The notes beneath the pieces were generated by a model. That model searched no databases. It worked only from the letters and a program-made list of their open reading frames with translations, and was not told where the DNA came from. Of a DNA stretch of 64,000 nucleotides, positions 62,793-64,000 are shown in pieces. The first letter of the stretch is position 1. The number at the start of each line of letters is the position of its first letter. The position numbers and the translations under genes were made by a program. Source of the DNA: UBA4582 sp038106185 (lineage in GTDB: Bacteria; Pseudomonadota; Gammaproteobacteria; Pseudomonadales; Azotimanducaceae); assembly GCA_038106185.1 (NCBI GenBank), contig JAYODE010000003.1, forward strand, positions 62,001 through 126,000, read 5' to 3'.

Positions 62793-63245
62793 TTATGCGC
62801 TAGCTAGCCTGAGCAATCGATCTAACTGATTGGCGAACTGCTGGCGATCCTGCTGATTGAGGGTAGGTGGTCCACCGGTATTGATACCACTTGCCCGCAG
62901 GGTATCGAGAAAATCCCGCATATTCAGCCGCGCTTTAATATCCTCGGCCGAATATAATTCACCGCGGGGACTGAGCGCCAGCCCTTGGTTTTCTATGACC
63001 TCTGCAGCCAGCGGAATATCGCTGGTGATGATCAGGTCACCGGCTTTCATGCGCTTGACGATTTCGTTATCCGCAACATCGAATCCCGGCATCACCTGGA
63101 TCGCCCGAACATTAGCCAACGATGGCGTGCGCAATGCCTGATTCGCGACAAGAGTGACCAACACGCCGGTTCGCTCCGCGGCTCTATAGAGTATTTCCTT
63201 AATCACAACCGGGCAGGCATCCGCGTCAACCCAAATGTTCATCAT
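62793..63245 (-). CDS. YaiI/YqxD (DUF188) family protein
   Basis: 150 residues, the usual length. MNIWVDADACPVVIKEIL at the start, then VKRMKAGDLIITSDIPLAA and LSPRGELYSAEDI are the conserved blocks of the family, which has a PIN-like fold with acidic residues suited to nuclease activity. The function is not established. Two ATG codons open the frame. Confidence 0.9.
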   Translation of the reverse strand: MMNIWVDADACPVVIKEILYRAAERTGVLVTLVANQALRTPSLANVRAIQVMPGFDVADNEIVKRMKAGDLIITSDIPLAAEVIENQGLALSPRGELYSAEDIKARLNMRDFLDTLRASGINTGGPPTLNQQDRQQFANQLDRLLRLASA

Positions 63246-63305
63246 CGCCTCTTTCTTGCGGTCTTTCGCAGGCTGCTGCCAAGCGACCTGAGTGGTTTCG
63301 TCTCT

Positions 63306-64000
63306 TCAATCCATCAATTCGAATGTCATGCCCGCCTTTTCTTGAAGGCGTTTGACCAGGGCGTTACCCATGGCGGTCGAGGGCGTCCAGAATCCGCCTT
63401 TGACACTCAAGGCATCCTTCGCCAGACAGACTGCGCTTTCACCCAGCATCTTTGAAGTGGCACCGTAACCTGGATCTCGATCAGCAGTGACTCGAGCGCG
63501 CATATTTTTACTGCTGTCCGTCGGGTGCAGCGCCAACAGGTCAATGACAAATGAACCACGCTCAATGGTTTCCGGCGTTGGTCCCTCACCCTGCGCTGGC
63601 AAAGCTGACTTCAGCAGGTTGCGCAACGGGCTGACGGCGGAAACCAGCATCATTAAAAACGTTGCGGACGCAACCGCCATCGCCTTCAGGTAACCGGACG
63701 GCCCTGCGCCGGTGAGGATCGCCTCGTCATAGCGAAACTGCTGTCCATAACGGTAACCTGACAAAGCATTGCTACGACGTACGACTCGAGTGTTGATTGC
63801 CGCCATAACGAAGGGTGCAGTCCATTGCTGGAATTGGCTGTCGTATAAGGCCGCCACCTGATCCGGTCCGTCCGGACCACGTGGCATATTCAAAGGGTCT
63901 AAGGCGTAGGGATCCTTGACGATGTCGCCGACTCTCGGATCTGCCTTGATCTCCTCCATCATATTCATCATGCTGGCAATAGTGCCGCCACTCATACCGC
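63306..64000 (-). CDS. Saccharopine dehydrogenase-like / trans-acting enoyl reductase family protein, N-terminus outside the window
   Basis: At least 231 residues of the C-terminal part; the frame stays open to the window edge, and GGMSGGTIASM at the edge is an internal family motif, not a start. The visible region has YRYGQQFRYDEAILTG and a late GFWTPSTAMGNALVKRL, as in proteins annotated as saccharopine dehydrogenase-like or trans-acting enoyl reductases; a hydrophobic stretch (YLKAMAVASATFLMMLVSAV) lies in the middle. The NAD(P)-binding Rossmann part is off the window. Lysine metabolism is unlikely; lipid-related reduction is more probable. Confidence 0.75.
   Translation of the reverse strand, partial: GMSGGTIASMMNMMEEIKADPRVGDIVKDPYALDPLNMPRGPDGPDQVAALYDSQFQQWTAPFVMAAINTRVVRRSNALSGYRYGQQFRYDEAILTGAGPSGYLKAMAVASATFLMMLVSAVSPLRNLLKSALPAQGEGPTPETIERGSFVIDLLALHPTDSSKNMRARVTADRDPGYGATSKMLGESAVCLAKDALSVKGGFWTPSTAMGNALVKRLQEKAGMTFELMD

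Overview
The window is a scaffold from a gammaproteobacterium, probably of the Pseudomonadales/Cellvibrionales or marine oligotroph type. The main evidence is gene order: dnaE-tilS-pyrG-kdsA-eno-ftsB-ispD-ispF-truD-pcm-nlpD, then fdxA-mutS and recA-recX-alaS-lysC-csrA-tRNA-Ser-tRNA-Arg. This follows the Pseudomonas order closely, but rpoS, surE and accA are missing from their usual places. A genus cannot be named from sequence alone. Seven runs of exactly 100 N are scaffold gaps.

Layout. 1-6703: a sugar-use cluster with a large GH94-like protein (cut by the window edge), a secreted clan GH-A glycosidase and a GPH-type sugar:cation symporter. 7910-16674: a pseudo-receiver/winged-helix regulator, a CBM9-like/DUF5916 outer-membrane protein, a rubrerythrin/Fe-S oxidoreductase/DUF3501 operon, an alpha/beta hydrolase and a beta-propeller lipoprotein. 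16852-26353: a D-amino-acid aminotransferase with a polyglutamine tail, a single-chain biotin-dependent acyl-CoA carboxylase, a tripartite MacAB-type exporter and an aldehyde dehydrogenase. 26758-30631: a small hypothetical protein and the sodium-pumping oxaloacetate decarboxylase operon oadGAB. 30869-33218: tRNA-Ser(GCU), tRNA-Arg(ACG) and a PaaX-like regulator paired with a fatty acid desaturase behind a clear repeated operator motif. 33687-43522: csrA, lysC, alaS, a Lon-like protease, a coiled-coil protein, a globin, recX and recA, with an SOS box in the recA promoter. 43941-46996: mutS and fdxA. 47718-61524: a compact minus-strand run of housekeeping genes from dnaE down to nlpD, several overlapping by 1-20 bases. 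62230-64000: a cold-shock protein, a YaiI/DUF188 protein and a partial saccharopine-dehydrogenase-like protein.

The most unusual property is in the spacers, not the genes. Almost every longer intergenic stretch carries one or more short tandem arrays with units of 7-26 bp, each with its own unit sequence. Three of the seven gaps lie directly in or against clear arrays (16, 17 and 15 bp units) and two more adjoin short repeats. Arrays touch start codons (the symporter), stop codons (csrA) and even coding sequence (the CAG/CAA tail of the aminotransferase). The place where rpoS normally lies, between fdxA and nlpD, is a 0.7 kb spacer with four different arrays and two perfect 11-bp hairpins.

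Metabolically the window suggests an aerobic or microaerobic heterotroph that uses glucan-type sugars, builds a sodium gradient through oxaloacetate decarboxylase, handles peroxide through rubrerythrin and modifies fatty acids (desaturase, acyl-CoA carboxylase). These links are inferred from gene families and neighbourhood only.
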